Part shown: positions 8,481-17,220 of the stretch, one piece after another
Position numbering within the stretch: the first letter of the stretch is position 1
How the letters are laid out: each line of letters opens with the position of its first letter
Source: an uncultured Campylobacterales bacterium
Lineage (GTDB): Bacteria; Campylobacterota; Campylobacteria; Campylobacterales; CACVAW01
Assembly (NCBI GenBank): GCA_902727925.1
Contig: CACVAW010000068.1
Span: 1-57,891 of the forward strand
DNA length: 57,891 bases
Direction of reading: 5' to 3'
Made by a program: the position numbers and the translations under genes
Notes under the pieces: generated by a model
The model's input: the letters and a program-made list of their open reading frames with translations, nothing else
The model's database searches: none
What the model was told of the DNA's origin: nothing

Positions 8481-9020
8481 ATGATTGACTTCTCTCAATG
8501 GACATTAGATAAAGTTAGAGATGAATACTCTAATATGCAATGGATAGAAGAGAGAAGGTTTGAGTGGACACCTCTTGTAAAGAATGTTGTTAATAATATC
8601 TCAAATGGATTTACATATATAATAATCAGCGATGATAGTAAAAACTGGTTAGTAGAATACTTGTCTCAAACCCTTAATAAAACAGCAAATACTTCAAGAC
8701 CTTTTTTACCGTTTATTGATGGTAATAAAATTTATTCGAAGTTTGTTGTTGATATAAAAGACAGTGAAGGTATAGAACTTTTTGAGGATATGCTTAGTTT
8801 GTCATACTCTAGTGGGTATGCATTTTTTTATGTAGGTAAGGGCTCAAGTGCTATGGCAACTATAGCTAAACGAAATAATAATAGTTTTATTTGGATAACT
8901 GATGAATCAATTCCAAATAGCTTTGAACTTGATAGTGAAGATGAATATATGGATACAAAGTTAGTTCAATTATCAAATCTATTTAATCAAAGCATAGATT
9001 GTCTATTGTTTGAGACTTAA
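8481..9020 (+). CDS. hobA: HobA, DnaA-binding replication initiation factor
   Basis: This 179-residue protein matches HobA, the Campylobacterota-specific partner of DnaA domain I that helps organise the initiation complex at oriC, functionally like DiaA. The N-terminus DFSQWTLDKVRDEYSNMQWI with WIEERRFEWTPL, plus position right after lysC and before holB, are characteristic. The SIS-like fold of the family has no catalytic site to inspect. It overlaps holB by one base (TAATG). The gene itself is strong evidence for the phylum. Confidence 0.93.
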   Translation: MIDFSQWTLDKVRDEYSNMQWIEERRFEWTPLVKNVVNNISNGFTYIIISDDSKNWLVEYLSQTLNKTANTSRPFLPFIDGNKIYSKFVVDIKDSEGIELFEDMLSLSYSSGYAFFYVGKGSSAMATIAKRNNNSFIWITDESIPNSFELDSEDEYMDTKLVQLSNLFNQSIDCLLFET

Positions 9021-9619
9021 TGCGTTCAGCAATAATATTAACTAATAATTTTAGTAAAGCAAAAGAAGAGTTATTAACAGGTATAGACCCTAACTTTGTA
9101 AAAATCTATGAAGAAGATGCTTTTTTAGTAGAACATTCAAAACAAGTGATTAAAGAAGCTTATATAAAAGAAAAAGAGACTAAATATATAGTCTTAATTG
9201 CAAAGTCTTATAATCAATATGCGCAAAATTCACTTCTAAAGATAATTGAAGAACCTCCTGGGAATGTAGAGTTTTTTGTGTTTATAGAAAATATCTCAGC
9301 GATACTTCCAACTATCCGTTCTAGGATGATGATCCAAAAGTTTTTTTATGAAGTAGAAGATGAGGATATAGGATTAGAAATATCTAATTTGGATTTAGAA
9401 ACTATATATGCTTATGTGAAAAAAAACTCTTATATCAAACCAAATGAACTTAAAGTCATTTTAGAGACTATATTTCAAAAAGCTATTAGAAGTGGTGTGA
9501 CTTTTAACGAGCAAGAATTAGATTCTTTTAATAATCTTTTTAAACTGATAAATTTATATGGAAGTCCTTTTAATATACTTTTAAAAGTTCTTATGATGAT
9601 TTATCAAAAAAGAGGTTGA
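9020..9619 (+). CDS. holB: DNA polymerase III delta' subunit (short form)
   Basis: At 199 residues this is far shorter than E. coli HolB (334). It keeps the clamp-loader core that follows the ATP site: YAQNSLLKIIEEPPGN, FVFIENISAILPTIRSR. There is no P-loop, as expected for delta'. Short HolB after hobA is usual in Campylobacterota. It overlaps hobA by one base and ends the rppH-lysC-hobA-holB operon; the folP often found next in this group is absent. Confidence 0.85.
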   Translation: MRSAIILTNNFSKAKEELLTGIDPNFVKIYEEDAFLVEHSKQVIKEAYIKEKETKYIVLIAKSYNQYAQNSLLKIIEEPPGNVEFFVFIENISAILPTIRSRMMIQKFFYEVEDEDIGLEISNLDLETIYAYVKKNSYIKPNELKVILETIFQKAIRSGVTFNEQELDSFNNLFKLINLYGSPFNILLKVLMMIYQKRG

Positions 9620-9736
9620 ATACTATCTAATTGATTACTATATGTTGAGTTTTTAAGAGGTCGTTTTAATAGAAATTATAGTAATATTAACAAAATTTTA
9701 AAATAGACTTAATTGAAGTCTAATATGGAGATATAA

Positions 9737-10462
9737 ATGAAATTTAATAAAACCTTGATTTTCTTATCACTTTTTTCGGCATTTTGTTTTGCTAGTTCGC
9801 AAACACTTTTTTTTGACTATAAGCTTTCAGCATTAGATAATAAATCGTTTGAGAAACTCGATAGCATAGCAACTGAGATTTTGAGTTCAGGTGAAAACGT
9901 AAAAGTTCTTATTTATGCTCACGCAAATGATACAGGTTCAATTGAATACAATAAGAGACTATCTGAAAGAAGAGCTGACGCAATTAAAAATGAACTAATC
10001 CTTAGATCAGTTCCACTAGAAGTAATGCATATGTTCTCTATGGGTGAGCTTTATCCTATAGAAAATGATAAAGAGATGAACAAAAGAGCATTAATAAGAA
10101 TTATAAATGATGATATAACAAAAGACAATATTGCTCAACCAAATTATACAACTATATTTTTTGAACAAGATACAGAGCTTGGTAGTGATGATTTAAAAGC
10201 TATTGAAAACTTTGCTAATTCTATAGATAAAAAGTCAAAATACAAAGTTATGTTACTTTCACATACAGATTCAGATGGTGCATCTGGATATAACAAAATC
10301 ATTTCTATCGAAAGAGCTAAATTGGTAGATAAAAAATTAAAAGAATTAGGTGTAGAGAACATTGTTATGAAATCTTATGGTGAAGATTATCCAGTGATTT
10401 GTAATGACCACAAGGATCTTAAAAAGCTAAATAGAAGAATTGAACTTAAATTAATAAAATAA
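9737..10462 (+). CDS. Periplasmic protein with two OmpA-like domains
   Basis: This 241-residue protein has a signal peptide (KFNKTLIFLSLFSAFCFASS), then two tandem OmpA C-terminal-like domains. The first (about 22-125) has YNKRLSERRADAIKNEL; the second (about 135-240) has SHTDSDGASGYNKIISIERA and LNRRIELKL. Such domains bind peptidoglycan. No beta-barrel or lipobox is present, so a soluble periplasmic protein bound to the wall is likely. The second domain keeps TDSDG but reads IISIERA instead of the usual LSxxRA, so it may be weakened. It precedes purC by 16 bp and has its own leader region. Confidence 0.85.
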   Translation: MKFNKTLIFLSLFSAFCFASSQTLFFDYKLSALDNKSFEKLDSIATEILSSGENVKVLIYAHANDTGSIEYNKRLSERRADAIKNELILRSVPLEVMHMFSMGELYPIENDKEMNKRALIRIINDDITKDNIAQPNYTTIFFEQDTELGSDDLKAIENFANSIDKKSKYKVMLLSHTDSDGASGYNKIISIERAKLVDKKLKELGVENIVMKSYGEDYPVICNDHKDLKKLNRRIELKLIK

Positions 10463-10478
10463 TTAGGAAAATAGCAAG

Positions 10479-11423
10479 ATGGTAGATATAAAATCTAACT
10501 TTAACAATACATTAGACAATCCAAAATTTAAAAACCTTGGAAAACAAATAGATGGCAAAGTAAGAGCTTCTTATGTGCAAGATGGAAGAAGAATTATTGT
10601 TACAAGTGATAGAATATCTGCTTTTGATGTGATACTTACTAATGTTCCTTTTAAGGGGCAAATCTTAACTGGGCTTAGTAAATTTTGGTTTGATAAGACA
10701 AAAGATATCGTTCCTAATCATCTTATTGATATACCTGATCCTAGCGTGATGGTCGTAAAAGAGTGTGAAGTTTATCCTGTTGAGGTAGTTGTTCGTGCTT
10801 ATATTACTGGAAGTGCTTGGAGAGATTATACAAAAGGTAATCCTATCTCTGGTATTACTCTTGCCCCTGGACTTAAAAAGAATCAAAAATTAATAAAACA
10901 TATAATTACACCTAGTACAAAAGCAGATATAGGGCTTCATGATGAGCCAATTTCAAGGGAAGGTATAATATCTCGTGGATTAGTATCTGAAGATGAATAT
11001 AAGCAAATAGAAGAGTATGCTAATAAACTTTTTACAGTAGGTGCTAAGATAGCAGAGGAGAGAGGTCTTATATTAGTTGATACTAAATATGAATTTGGTA
11101 AAGATAAAGATGGAAATATTTGTGTTGTAGATGAGATTCATACGCCTGATAGTTCAAGGTACTGGTATAAGTCTAGTTATGAGGAAAAATTTAATGCTGG
11201 AGATGAGCCTCATCAATTAGATAAAGAGTATCTTAGGGGCTGGCTCATATCACAGGGGTTTATGGGTGATGGTGATGTTCCTAATATCCCTGAAGAGATT
11301 TTGGAAAATACAGTAAAAAGATATATTACTACATATGAAGAGATTACAGGTACAAAGTTTGTTCCAAATACTGAAGAACCAATTAAAAGAATAGAAAAAA
11401 ATCTTCTTTCTTATAAGATATAA
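10479..11423 (+). CDS. purC: SAICAR synthase (long form)
   Basis: This 314-residue phosphoribosylaminoimidazole-succinocarboxamide synthase joins CAIR and aspartate using ATP in purine synthesis. GKVRASYVQDGRRIIVTSDR, SAFDVILTNVPFKG and EVVVRAYITGSAWRDYTKG are core motifs; DEIHTPDSSRYW is the C-terminal signature. The length fits the longer yeast-like form rather than the 237-residue E. coli type. proC follows 1 bp after its stop. Confidence 0.96.
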   Translation: MVDIKSNFNNTLDNPKFKNLGKQIDGKVRASYVQDGRRIIVTSDRISAFDVILTNVPFKGQILTGLSKFWFDKTKDIVPNHLIDIPDPSVMVVKECEVYPVEVVVRAYITGSAWRDYTKGNPISGITLAPGLKKNQKLIKHIITPSTKADIGLHDEPISREGIISRGLVSEDEYKQIEEYANKLFTVGAKIAEERGLILVDTKYEFGKDKDGNICVVDEIHTPDSSRYWYKSSYEEKFNAGDEPHQLDKEYLRGWLISQGFMGDGDVPNIPEEILENTVKRYITTYEEITGTKFVPNTEEPIKRIEKNLLSYKI

Positions 11424-11424
11424 A

Positions 11425-12186
11425 ATGAAAAAAATAAATATAATTGGAAATGGAAAAATGGCTTTGGCTTTGGCTAAGTCTTTGAGTTTGGATTATGAAC
11501 TTCAAGTAATAGGAAGAGACGAAACAAAACTAAAAGAGTTTGTTTCATCTTTAAATAATGCAAAGATATCTCTTTATGATGGAGAGTTTTCATTACAAGA
11601 GGGGTTAACCCTAGTCTGTGTAAAGCCTTATGCTTTGGCAAAAATCAGTAAATATCTCAAAAATAAAGAAATTGATACAGTACTTTCTATATTAGCAGGT
11701 ACTAGTATCTCTGATATTAAAAAAGAGTTACCAACTGTAAAAAACGGCTACTTTAGACTAATGCCTAATATCGCTTGTGAGTATAATAAGTCTACAAATA
11801 TTTTAACAGGTGAGAATAGAAACGAAGATATTATAAATATCTGTAAAAGTTTTGGTAATACTGTTTGGGTGGATAGTGAAAATGAACTTGATATAGCAAC
11901 TGCAATTGCTGGAAGTGGTCCAGCATTCTTAGCTCTTATTGCTGAGGCTATTGAAGATGCAGGGGTTAACTGCGGGTTAAAACGGGTTGATTCAAATCTA
12001 ATTGCCAAAAGCTTATTTGAAAGTTTTGATGCTTTAATTAAGAATAAAAAACCAAGAAATATTATAGAAGAGGTTACCTCTCCAAATGGAACAACAGCAA
12101 GAGGATTAAAAGCTTTAGAAGTAAATAATACTAGATACAGTATAATGAGCAGTATAATAGAAGCTTACAATAGGACACAAGAATAG
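11425..12186 (+). CDS. proC: Pyrroline-5-carboxylate reductase
   Basis: This 253-residue NAD(P)H-dependent enzyme performs the last step of proline synthesis. The Rossmann start KINIIGNGKMALALA, VCVKPYALAKI, RLMPNIACEYNKS (family: MPN) and the C-terminal signature IAGSGPAFLALIAEAIEDAG with EVTSPNGTTARGL are all present. It is closely spaced behind purC (1 bp) and 25 bp before the secreted-protein/pilin operon, which may have its own promoter. Confidence 0.95.
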   Translation: MKKINIIGNGKMALALAKSLSLDYELQVIGRDETKLKEFVSSLNNAKISLYDGEFSLQEGLTLVCVKPYALAKISKYLKNKEIDTVLSILAGTSISDIKKELPTVKNGYFRLMPNIACEYNKSTNILTGENRNEDIINICKSFGNTVWVDSENELDIATAIAGSGPAFLALIAEAIEDAGVNCGLKRVDSNLIAKSLFESFDALIKNKKPRNIIEEVTSPNGTTARGLKALEVNNTRYSIMSSIIEAYNRTQE

Positions 12187-12211
12187 TATAATTTTTGAGA
12201 AAAGGAATTTA

Positions 12212-13930
12212 ATGCATAAAATATTTTTTAGTTTGACTTTACTTTTTTCATTTTGTACAGCTTCATTTAATGCAACCGATATTAATAATAGTGTTATTCA
12301 AACCAAATATGTATCTAAAAGTTTTGATCTTGAAGTTACTAGTAACATAGCTGATTTTAATGGTACAGTTTGTGTAGCAGTTGTTGACAGTAACGATATA
12401 AATATCTCTTCTTGGCAAAGTAAGGACATGACTAATGGTGATTCTTTTGTTAAGAGCTTTAATGTTGATCAAGCTGTTAGGATTGCAAGAATAAAAATCA
12501 AATACAATCAAAATATTCCTCATCTTATTTCTGATTGTAGTTTACCATTATCACTTTCGGAAACTTATTACGGAGATTCTTTTTCTGTTAGACCCGAGAA
12601 GTTTGTTTTTGATGAACTTAATGCCACATATATCTCACAAGAAGAATTATCTTTAGTTCTAGGTGTTTATAATGTAGATGATAATTTGTCTTTAAACTAT
12701 GAGGGAACTGACCTAAGAATAGAAATAGCTAAGAAATTTAGTGATGGTAGTGATGATGATGGAAGTTTAGAAGGAAATATGAGTTTTGATATTGGAGCTT
12801 TTGTATCTGGTAAAAGTGATATAAATTTATCTTTTGATGATATCGGAATTGTTGACTTTAAAATAATTGATACAAACTGGACAGCAGTTGATATCGGTGA
12901 TGGTACAAGTAGTAGTGACCTTGAAATAAGTACAGAATTTAATACCACTTTTTTGCTGGATAAATTCAAAATAACTTTTGGTAATATGAAGATAGAAGAT
13001 TATAATTCAACTTATACATACTTTAGTGATGATCTTAATATGAGTTCAAAAGTTTCAGAGTTTAATATCACAATATCAGCTGTAGGTGAGAAGAATATAA
13101 CAACTGCAAATTATACCTCTTCTGTAGCAGATAAGTATTATGATCAAAATATTTCTTATGAAATAAAAATCGATCTTAATACCACTGATATATATTCAGA
13201 GACTCTTTTTACTAAAAGTAACTTTGATGCAAACTTTACTAATGGAGTAGCAACTCTTAACGTAAAAGATATACTGTTTAATTATGGTAGAGATATGAGG
13301 TTTCCTAAAAATCCTAAAAAAGTTTTTGGGAGAGATCATAATATCTCATTTTATGTAATTGATAGTGATGCTATAGAAGCAAATATTACTTCTATATTAG
13401 ATGGTAATGCTACTTTCTTTTATGGAAGAATACACCGTAGTGATATATTTTCAGAAAATAATGTAGAAAATAATGTAGAAATATTTTATGAAGTTTATTG
13501 TGATGAAAACAACTGTTCACAGTATGATTTAAATACTTCAAACACATCTGCTAATTGGTATATAAACAGACTACATAATGATACTAGTTCTGGTAAGGTA
13601 TCTTCTTATAGATCAGTAATGGAAACAAAGATACAGGGTTTAGATATATATAGTTCATTAAGTATATCTTCAGGAATAGAAACAATACGGCTTCAAAACT
13701 TGATTAATAAACTTCCTATTCGAGATAGAATAGAACTAAACGCATCATCTTGGATGAGATATAATCCATATATAGTTACTGATATTATGGATTTTTATAT
13801 AAGTTTTGGTGGAGAAAAAACAGAATTTGATTCAAAAGAATCAAATGGGGCTACTTGGCTTGGTAGTGGTGAACAGGGAAAAGTATTAGATTTGTTAATG
13901 GATAAGTCCCCACATGATAGGTTAGAGTAA
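12212..13930 (+). CDS. Secreted Asn-rich protein with 22 PglB-type sequons
   Basis: This 572-residue protein has a signal peptide (HKIFFSLTLLFSFCTASF) followed by a long beta-rich, Asp/Asn/Ser/Thr-rich body. I recognise no domain. By my count it has 26 N-X-S/T sites, of which 22 have D or E at -2 (for example DFNGT, ELNAT, DTNWT, DYNST, EKNIT, DHNIS, DGNAT, ELNAS), the acceptor motif of bacterial PglB. Four pilin-like genes follow after 4 bp, so it may be a surface or tip protein exported with them. ATG 12212 has AAGGAA 6 bases upstream. Confidence 0.8.
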   Translation: MHKIFFSLTLLFSFCTASFNATDINNSVIQTKYVSKSFDLEVTSNIADFNGTVCVAVVDSNDINISSWQSKDMTNGDSFVKSFNVDQAVRIARIKIKYNQNIPHLISDCSLPLSLSETYYGDSFSVRPEKFVFDELNATYISQEELSLVLGVYNVDDNLSLNYEGTDLRIEIAKKFSDGSDDDGSLEGNMSFDIGAFVSGKSDINLSFDDIGIVDFKIIDTNWTAVDIGDGTSSSDLEISTEFNTTFLLDKFKITFGNMKIEDYNSTYTYFSDDLNMSSKVSEFNITISAVGEKNITTANYTSSVADKYYDQNISYEIKIDLNTTDIYSETLFTKSNFDANFTNGVATLNVKDILFNYGRDMRFPKNPKKVFGRDHNISFYVIDSDAIEANITSILDGNATFFYGRIHRSDIFSENNVENNVEIFYEVYCDENNCSQYDLNTSNTSANWYINRLHNDTSSGKVSSYRSVMETKIQGLDIYSSLSISSGIETIRLQNLINKLPIRDRIELNASSWMRYNPYIVTDIMDFYISFGGEKTEFDSKESNGATWLGSGEQGKVLDLLMDKSPHDRLE

Positions 13931-13934
13931 ATAT

Positions 13935-14609
13935 ATGAAATACAATAATATGAAAAAAGGTTTTAGTTTAATAGAGTTACTTTTCTCTATAGTAATAATA
14001 TCTCTTACGATATTTACATTGCCTATGCTAATGACAAGTTCAAACAAGTCTGATGATATATCAACAACAAGTGATATGATATATGCCATAGAATCAAATA
14101 TATATGCTACGCTGACATATAAATGGGATGAAAATGGTCAAGATGGTATAGCGCGGAATAAGGTACTTAAAACTAATTCAACGGCTATTGGACTTAACGA
14201 AGTAAATTCAACAAACTATAGAATAGGTCACGTAATAGGTAATACTAGAAGATCTTTTCATAAAGTACCACTTAACGCTTCAAACTCTCTTACTTTAGAG
14301 GGAACAGTGATAAATGACATAGATGATTTTAATGATAAAAATATTTCTATGTCTAAATCTATTGATATAGACTATTTAAATAATTTTGATGTTACTACAA
14401 AAGTATCATATGTAGAAGATAATGATGCAAGTGATATGTATCAAAAAGAATCAATAGACTTTACACTTGGTCTAACACCTACAACTAGTTCTACTAATAT
14501 CAAAGAAGTATCCATAACAGCATATTCAAGTGACAAAAATTTGAGTATTAATATGAAGGCATATTCTTCAAATATAGGGGAGGGAACTTATGTATATACA
14601 AGGTGGTAA
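13935..14609 (+). CDS. Type IV pilin-like protein 1
   Basis: This 224-residue protein has the class III signal KKGFSLIELLFSIVIISLTI: prepilin peptidase would cut after Gly and methylate the new Phe1, and Glu5 is present. The start may be ATG 13935 or ATG 13950, which gives the short leader MKKG. The body is beta-rich and polar, with three D/E-X-N-X-S/T sequons (EVNST, DKNIS, DKNLS). It is the second gene of the operon and overlaps the next by 20 bp. No assembly ATPase, platform protein or secretin is encoded nearby, so this is a minor (pseudo)pilin set served by machinery elsewhere. Confidence 0.85.
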   Translation: MKYNNMKKGFSLIELLFSIVIISLTIFTLPMLMTSSNKSDDISTTSDMIYAIESNIYATLTYKWDENGQDGIARNKVLKTNSTAIGLNEVNSTNYRIGHVIGNTRRSFHKVPLNASNSLTLEGTVINDIDDFNDKNISMSKSIDIDYLNNFDVTTKVSYVEDNDASDMYQKESIDFTLGLTPTTSSTNIKEVSITAYSSDKNLSINMKAYSSNIGEGTYVYTRW

Positions 14610-15510
14610 AAAAGCATTTACATTTATAGAGATAGTTTTTGTTATTGTTATACTTGGACTAGCTTCTTCTATTGGTGCAAGAGTAATATCAAACGCATAT
14701 AGTGGATATATAAAGTCAGTTAATTTAAATACTTTAAATTCAAGCCTTGAAGTTGTAGTAGATCAAATATCTAAAAGACTCGAATCACGGATAAAAGGAA
14801 GTGTAATAGCAAGAAATTTGGCTGGAGATTTTTTGCCACTTGCGACTAGTATTAGTACTCATAATTACACTACTATAGAGTGGATAGGAAGTTTTTATGA
14901 AGGGCTTTTGGGTGAAGATAATATTTCTGGATTTGTTGTTCCAAATTGGAGTGGTTTTATAGATATAAACTCTACAAGTACAAACAAAAGTTCAAAAACT
15001 ATTCATTCTCCATTATCTAAACTTACAAATATAAATTCTATGATAACAAATATATTAGGAAGTGATTTAAGTGTAGATAGTACTAATAAATTAGGTTTTA
15101 TTTTTAGAACAAATACTAAAGATTTTAACAGTAGTTGGGGTTGGAACTATGATGACTTTAATCATTCAAGTGTACATATAGTTAATATCAATAGTGATGA
15201 AATATTTGAATTTAATGATACAACGCAAATAGAAAATATATTTGAGAGATATGACTTGTCATGGAGTGCTTATGCTATAAGTATTGAAGGTGATACTGAT
15301 AATTTTGATTTATATCTACATTATAACTATAGACCTTGGCTAGGTGAAAGATATACAGATGGTGAAAAATCTATTTTAGCAAAAAATGTATCTACTTTTA
15401 GGGTATATCAAGGTGGAAGTACTATAAGACTAAAAGTTTGTCTTAATGATGATAATAAAACGGATGTAGGTAGTAGAGTCGGATTCTGTAAAGAGAAGGT
15501 GATTTTATGA
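14590..15510 (+). CDS. Type IV pilin-like protein 2
   Basis: This 306-residue protein has the leader MYIQGGKKAFTFIEIVFVIV: cleavage here would be after Ala or at a shifted KKA|FTFIE site, because the usual Gly at -1 is replaced by Ala. Glu5 is present and a hydrophobic helix follows. ATG 14590 is preceded by GGGAGG. By my count six of its eleven N-X-S/T sites have D/E at -2 (EDNIS, DINST, DFNSS, DFNHS, EFNDT, DDNKT). The C-terminus contains two Cys that could form a disulfide. Its stop overlaps the next start (ATGA). Confidence 0.82.
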   Translation: MYIQGGKKAFTFIEIVFVIVILGLASSIGARVISNAYSGYIKSVNLNTLNSSLEVVVDQISKRLESRIKGSVIARNLAGDFLPLATSISTHNYTTIEWIGSFYEGLLGEDNISGFVVPNWSGFIDINSTSTNKSSKTIHSPLSKLTNINSMITNILGSDLSVDSTNKLGFIFRTNTKDFNSSWGWNYDDFNHSSVHIVNINSDEIFEFNDTTQIENIFERYDLSWSAYAISIEGDTDNFDLYLHYNYRPWLGERYTDGEKSILAKNVSTFRVYQGGSTIRLKVCLNDDNKTDVGSRVGFCKEKVIL

Positions 15511-15947
15511 AAAAAGGTTTTAGTATATTAACTACTATCATGGTTATTGTTATTGTCTCTTTTATCGCGTCTATGATGATTTCAAATTCAACTGCGAGTG
15601 TGAATCAAACATCAAATCAGTACTTAAAATCTCAAGCTAAACTCTTAGTAAATAGCTCTATAGAATATGCACTTCTAGCAATTAGTGCGAATAATGAAAC
15701 GAATTGTTTAGACAATATATCTTTAAAGTTTCCAGAAGTAGACTATACACATGAAGCTAATATCACTATAAAATATATATCGGATAGTATGGGGACATGT
15801 AGTTCAGGTAATTTAGTTCTTTACTCTTCAAGTAGTATTGTGAATGAATCAGATAAAACAGTGTTGTTAGATGTAATAGTAAGAGTTAACCCAACTCTTA
15901 CAAGTGATGAGATAAAAATACATAAAAGAAGTCTTCAAAAAATATAA
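15507..15947 (+). CDS. Type IV pilin-like protein 3, lacks Glu5
   Basis: This 146-residue protein has the leader MKKGFSILTTIMVIVIVSFI. Cleavage after Gly would leave Phe1, but position 5 is Thr rather than Glu. Loss of Glu5 is typical of the minor pilin at the pseudopilus tip (GspK or PilX type), which suggests this role. Two Cys (in NETNCLDN and GTCSSG) may form a disulfide. One acidic sequon (EANIT) is present. It overlaps the preceding gene by 4 bp and precedes the fourth pilin gene by 19 bp. Confidence 0.8.
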   Translation: MKKGFSILTTIMVIVIVSFIASMMISNSTASVNQTSNQYLKSQAKLLVNSSIEYALLAISANNETNCLDNISLKFPEVDYTHEANITIKYISDSMGTCSSGNLVLYSSSSIVNESDKTVLLDVIVRVNPTLTSDEIKIHKRSLQKI

Positions 15948-15966
15948 ACACTTAAGAGGTCTAAAT

Positions 15967-16485
15967 ATGAAAAAAGGTTTCTCTCTAATAGAAATAATGG
16001 TTTCTATTACACTATTAGCTATCATTTTTTCTTATTTTTATGGAAGTGTGAACTCTCTTAAAAGATCAACTAATTTTTATGAGAATAAATTTAACTCTTT
16101 AGAAGATTTAAAAAGATATATAGCTGTCTTACAACAAGATATTATACTTAATATTGGGGAAGTTAAAATTCTTTCAGAAGAGAATAAAGATTATTCGATT
16201 TTAAAAGTAAGAACTAAAAACTCACTATATAACATCGATGTACCTTATGTAGTATGGTATGTAAATAAACGCAAAAGTACATTAAGCCGGATAGAGTCAG
16301 TAAGAGAAATAAATTTACCGATTAAAGAAGATTTTCATTTCTTTAATTTGGATGAAGTCGCAATTGGACTTAACTCATTCAAACTATATAAATCAAACGA
16401 CTTAAATAATACAAAAGATATATTAACCTATATAGATCAAAGAGGATTTTCTAAGATAGTCTTTGAAACACCAGGAATAGATTAG
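15967..16485 (+). CDS. Type IV pilin-like protein 4
   Basis: This 172-residue protein has the leader MKKGFSLIEIMVSITLLAII, with Gly-1, Phe1 and Glu5 all present. The rest is a mixed alpha/beta domain with YVVWYVNKRKSTLSRIE, a GspJ-like pattern. The ATG is preceded by AAGAGG at 7 bases. One acidic sequon is present (DLNNT). It is the last gene of the operon; a strong hairpin terminator follows at 16544-16577. Confidence 0.85.
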   Translation: MKKGFSLIEIMVSITLLAIIFSYFYGSVNSLKRSTNFYENKFNSLEDLKRYIAVLQQDIILNIGEVKILSEENKDYSILKVRTKNSLYNIDVPYVVWYVNKRKSTLSRIESVREINLPIKEDFHFFNLDEVAIGLNSFKLYKSNDLNNTKDILTYIDQRGFSKIVFETPGID

Positions 16486-16543
16486 AGTAAATCAAAAATA
16501 AATTAGATGTAGATTATATTTAGAGAGGTTTGAATAAGAGGTG

Positions 16544-16577
16544 AGTTACAACCCAATTTTATAATTGAGTTGTAACT
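16544..16577. terminator. Terminator between convergent pilin operon and mscL
   Basis: AGTTACAAC (16544-16552) pairs with GTTGTAACT (16569-16577), and inside it CAATT pairs with AATTG. Two operons end towards each other here, so the hairpin probably serves both. The U-run on either strand is weak. Confidence 0.7.
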
Positions 16578-16595
16578 ATATTTAGATTATAAAAA

Positions 16596-17000
16596 CTATT
16601 TTTTAAGTAAGTCTCTAATCTCTGAAAGTAGAACTTCTTGTGCAGGAGTTTTAGGAGCTGCTTTTTCTTCAGGAGCTTTTAATTTATTGTAACCTTTTAT
16701 CATCATGAACATTACAAATCCAAGAATTAAGAAAGAGATCATATCGTTAAAGAAAGTACCATACTTAATAGCTGGTGCACTTGCTGCTTCAAGAGCTTTC
16801 ATATTTTCATAGTTTTCACCATCAAGTGCGATAAATAACTGTGAGAAATCAACTCTACCTAAAAGCATACCAACTGGTGGCATAATGATATTCGCAACTA
16901 ATGACTTTATCAGTGTTGCAAAAGCAGCACCAAAAATAAAACCAACGGCCATATCAACCATATTTCCTTTTATAAGGAATTTTTTAAATTCTTCTAACAT
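16596..17000 (-). CDS. mscL: Large-conductance mechanosensitive channel MscL
   Basis: This 134-residue channel opens under membrane tension to release solutes on osmotic downshock. FKKFLIKGNMVDMAVGFIFG is the conserved N-terminal amphipathic helix and TM1; LVANIIMPPVGMLLGRVDF leads to the periplasmic loop; NDMISFLILGFVMFMMIKGY is TM2; EVLLSEIRDLLKK is the cytoplasmic C-terminal helix bundle. Length is normal. AAGGAC lies 6 bases before the ATG. It is a single-gene unit. Confidence 0.96.
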   Translation of the reverse strand: MLEEFKKFLIKGNMVDMAVGFIFGAAFATLIKSLVANIIMPPVGMLLGRVDFSQLFIALDGENYENMKALEAASAPAIKYGTFFNDMISFLILGFVMFMMIKGYNKLKAPEEKAAPKTPAQEVLLSEIRDLLKK

Positions 17001-17148
17001 TTTTGTCCTTTTTTTAATTTGGTGTTAGTGTAACAAAAATAAATTATATTCTTCAAGTTAGAAGCTGTTTGGTCAATGATTAAAGATTTTAATTTGACTT
17101 GAGGTTTGCTTGTATAGTTAGCTTTAAAGATTTTAAGACAAATCGGAG

Positions 17149-17154
17149 TATAAT
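17149..17154 (+). promoter_or_regulatory. Probable -10 box of the sucCD-oorDABC operon
   Basis: TATAAT lies 67 bp before the sucC ATG, preceded by AAATCGGAG and AT-rich sequence, as in Campylobacterota sigma-70 promoters, which rely on the -10 box and lack a clear -35. The roughly 60-nt leader holds a short GGAATAAACTCC inverted repeat (TTGGAATAAACTCCCAA) that could form a small hairpin. Confidence 0.55.
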
Positions 17155-17220
17155 TTCAGCCGTGCTTTTTGGAATAAACTCCCAAAATAAAATTAATAAA
17201 TTATAAATAATGAGGCTAAA

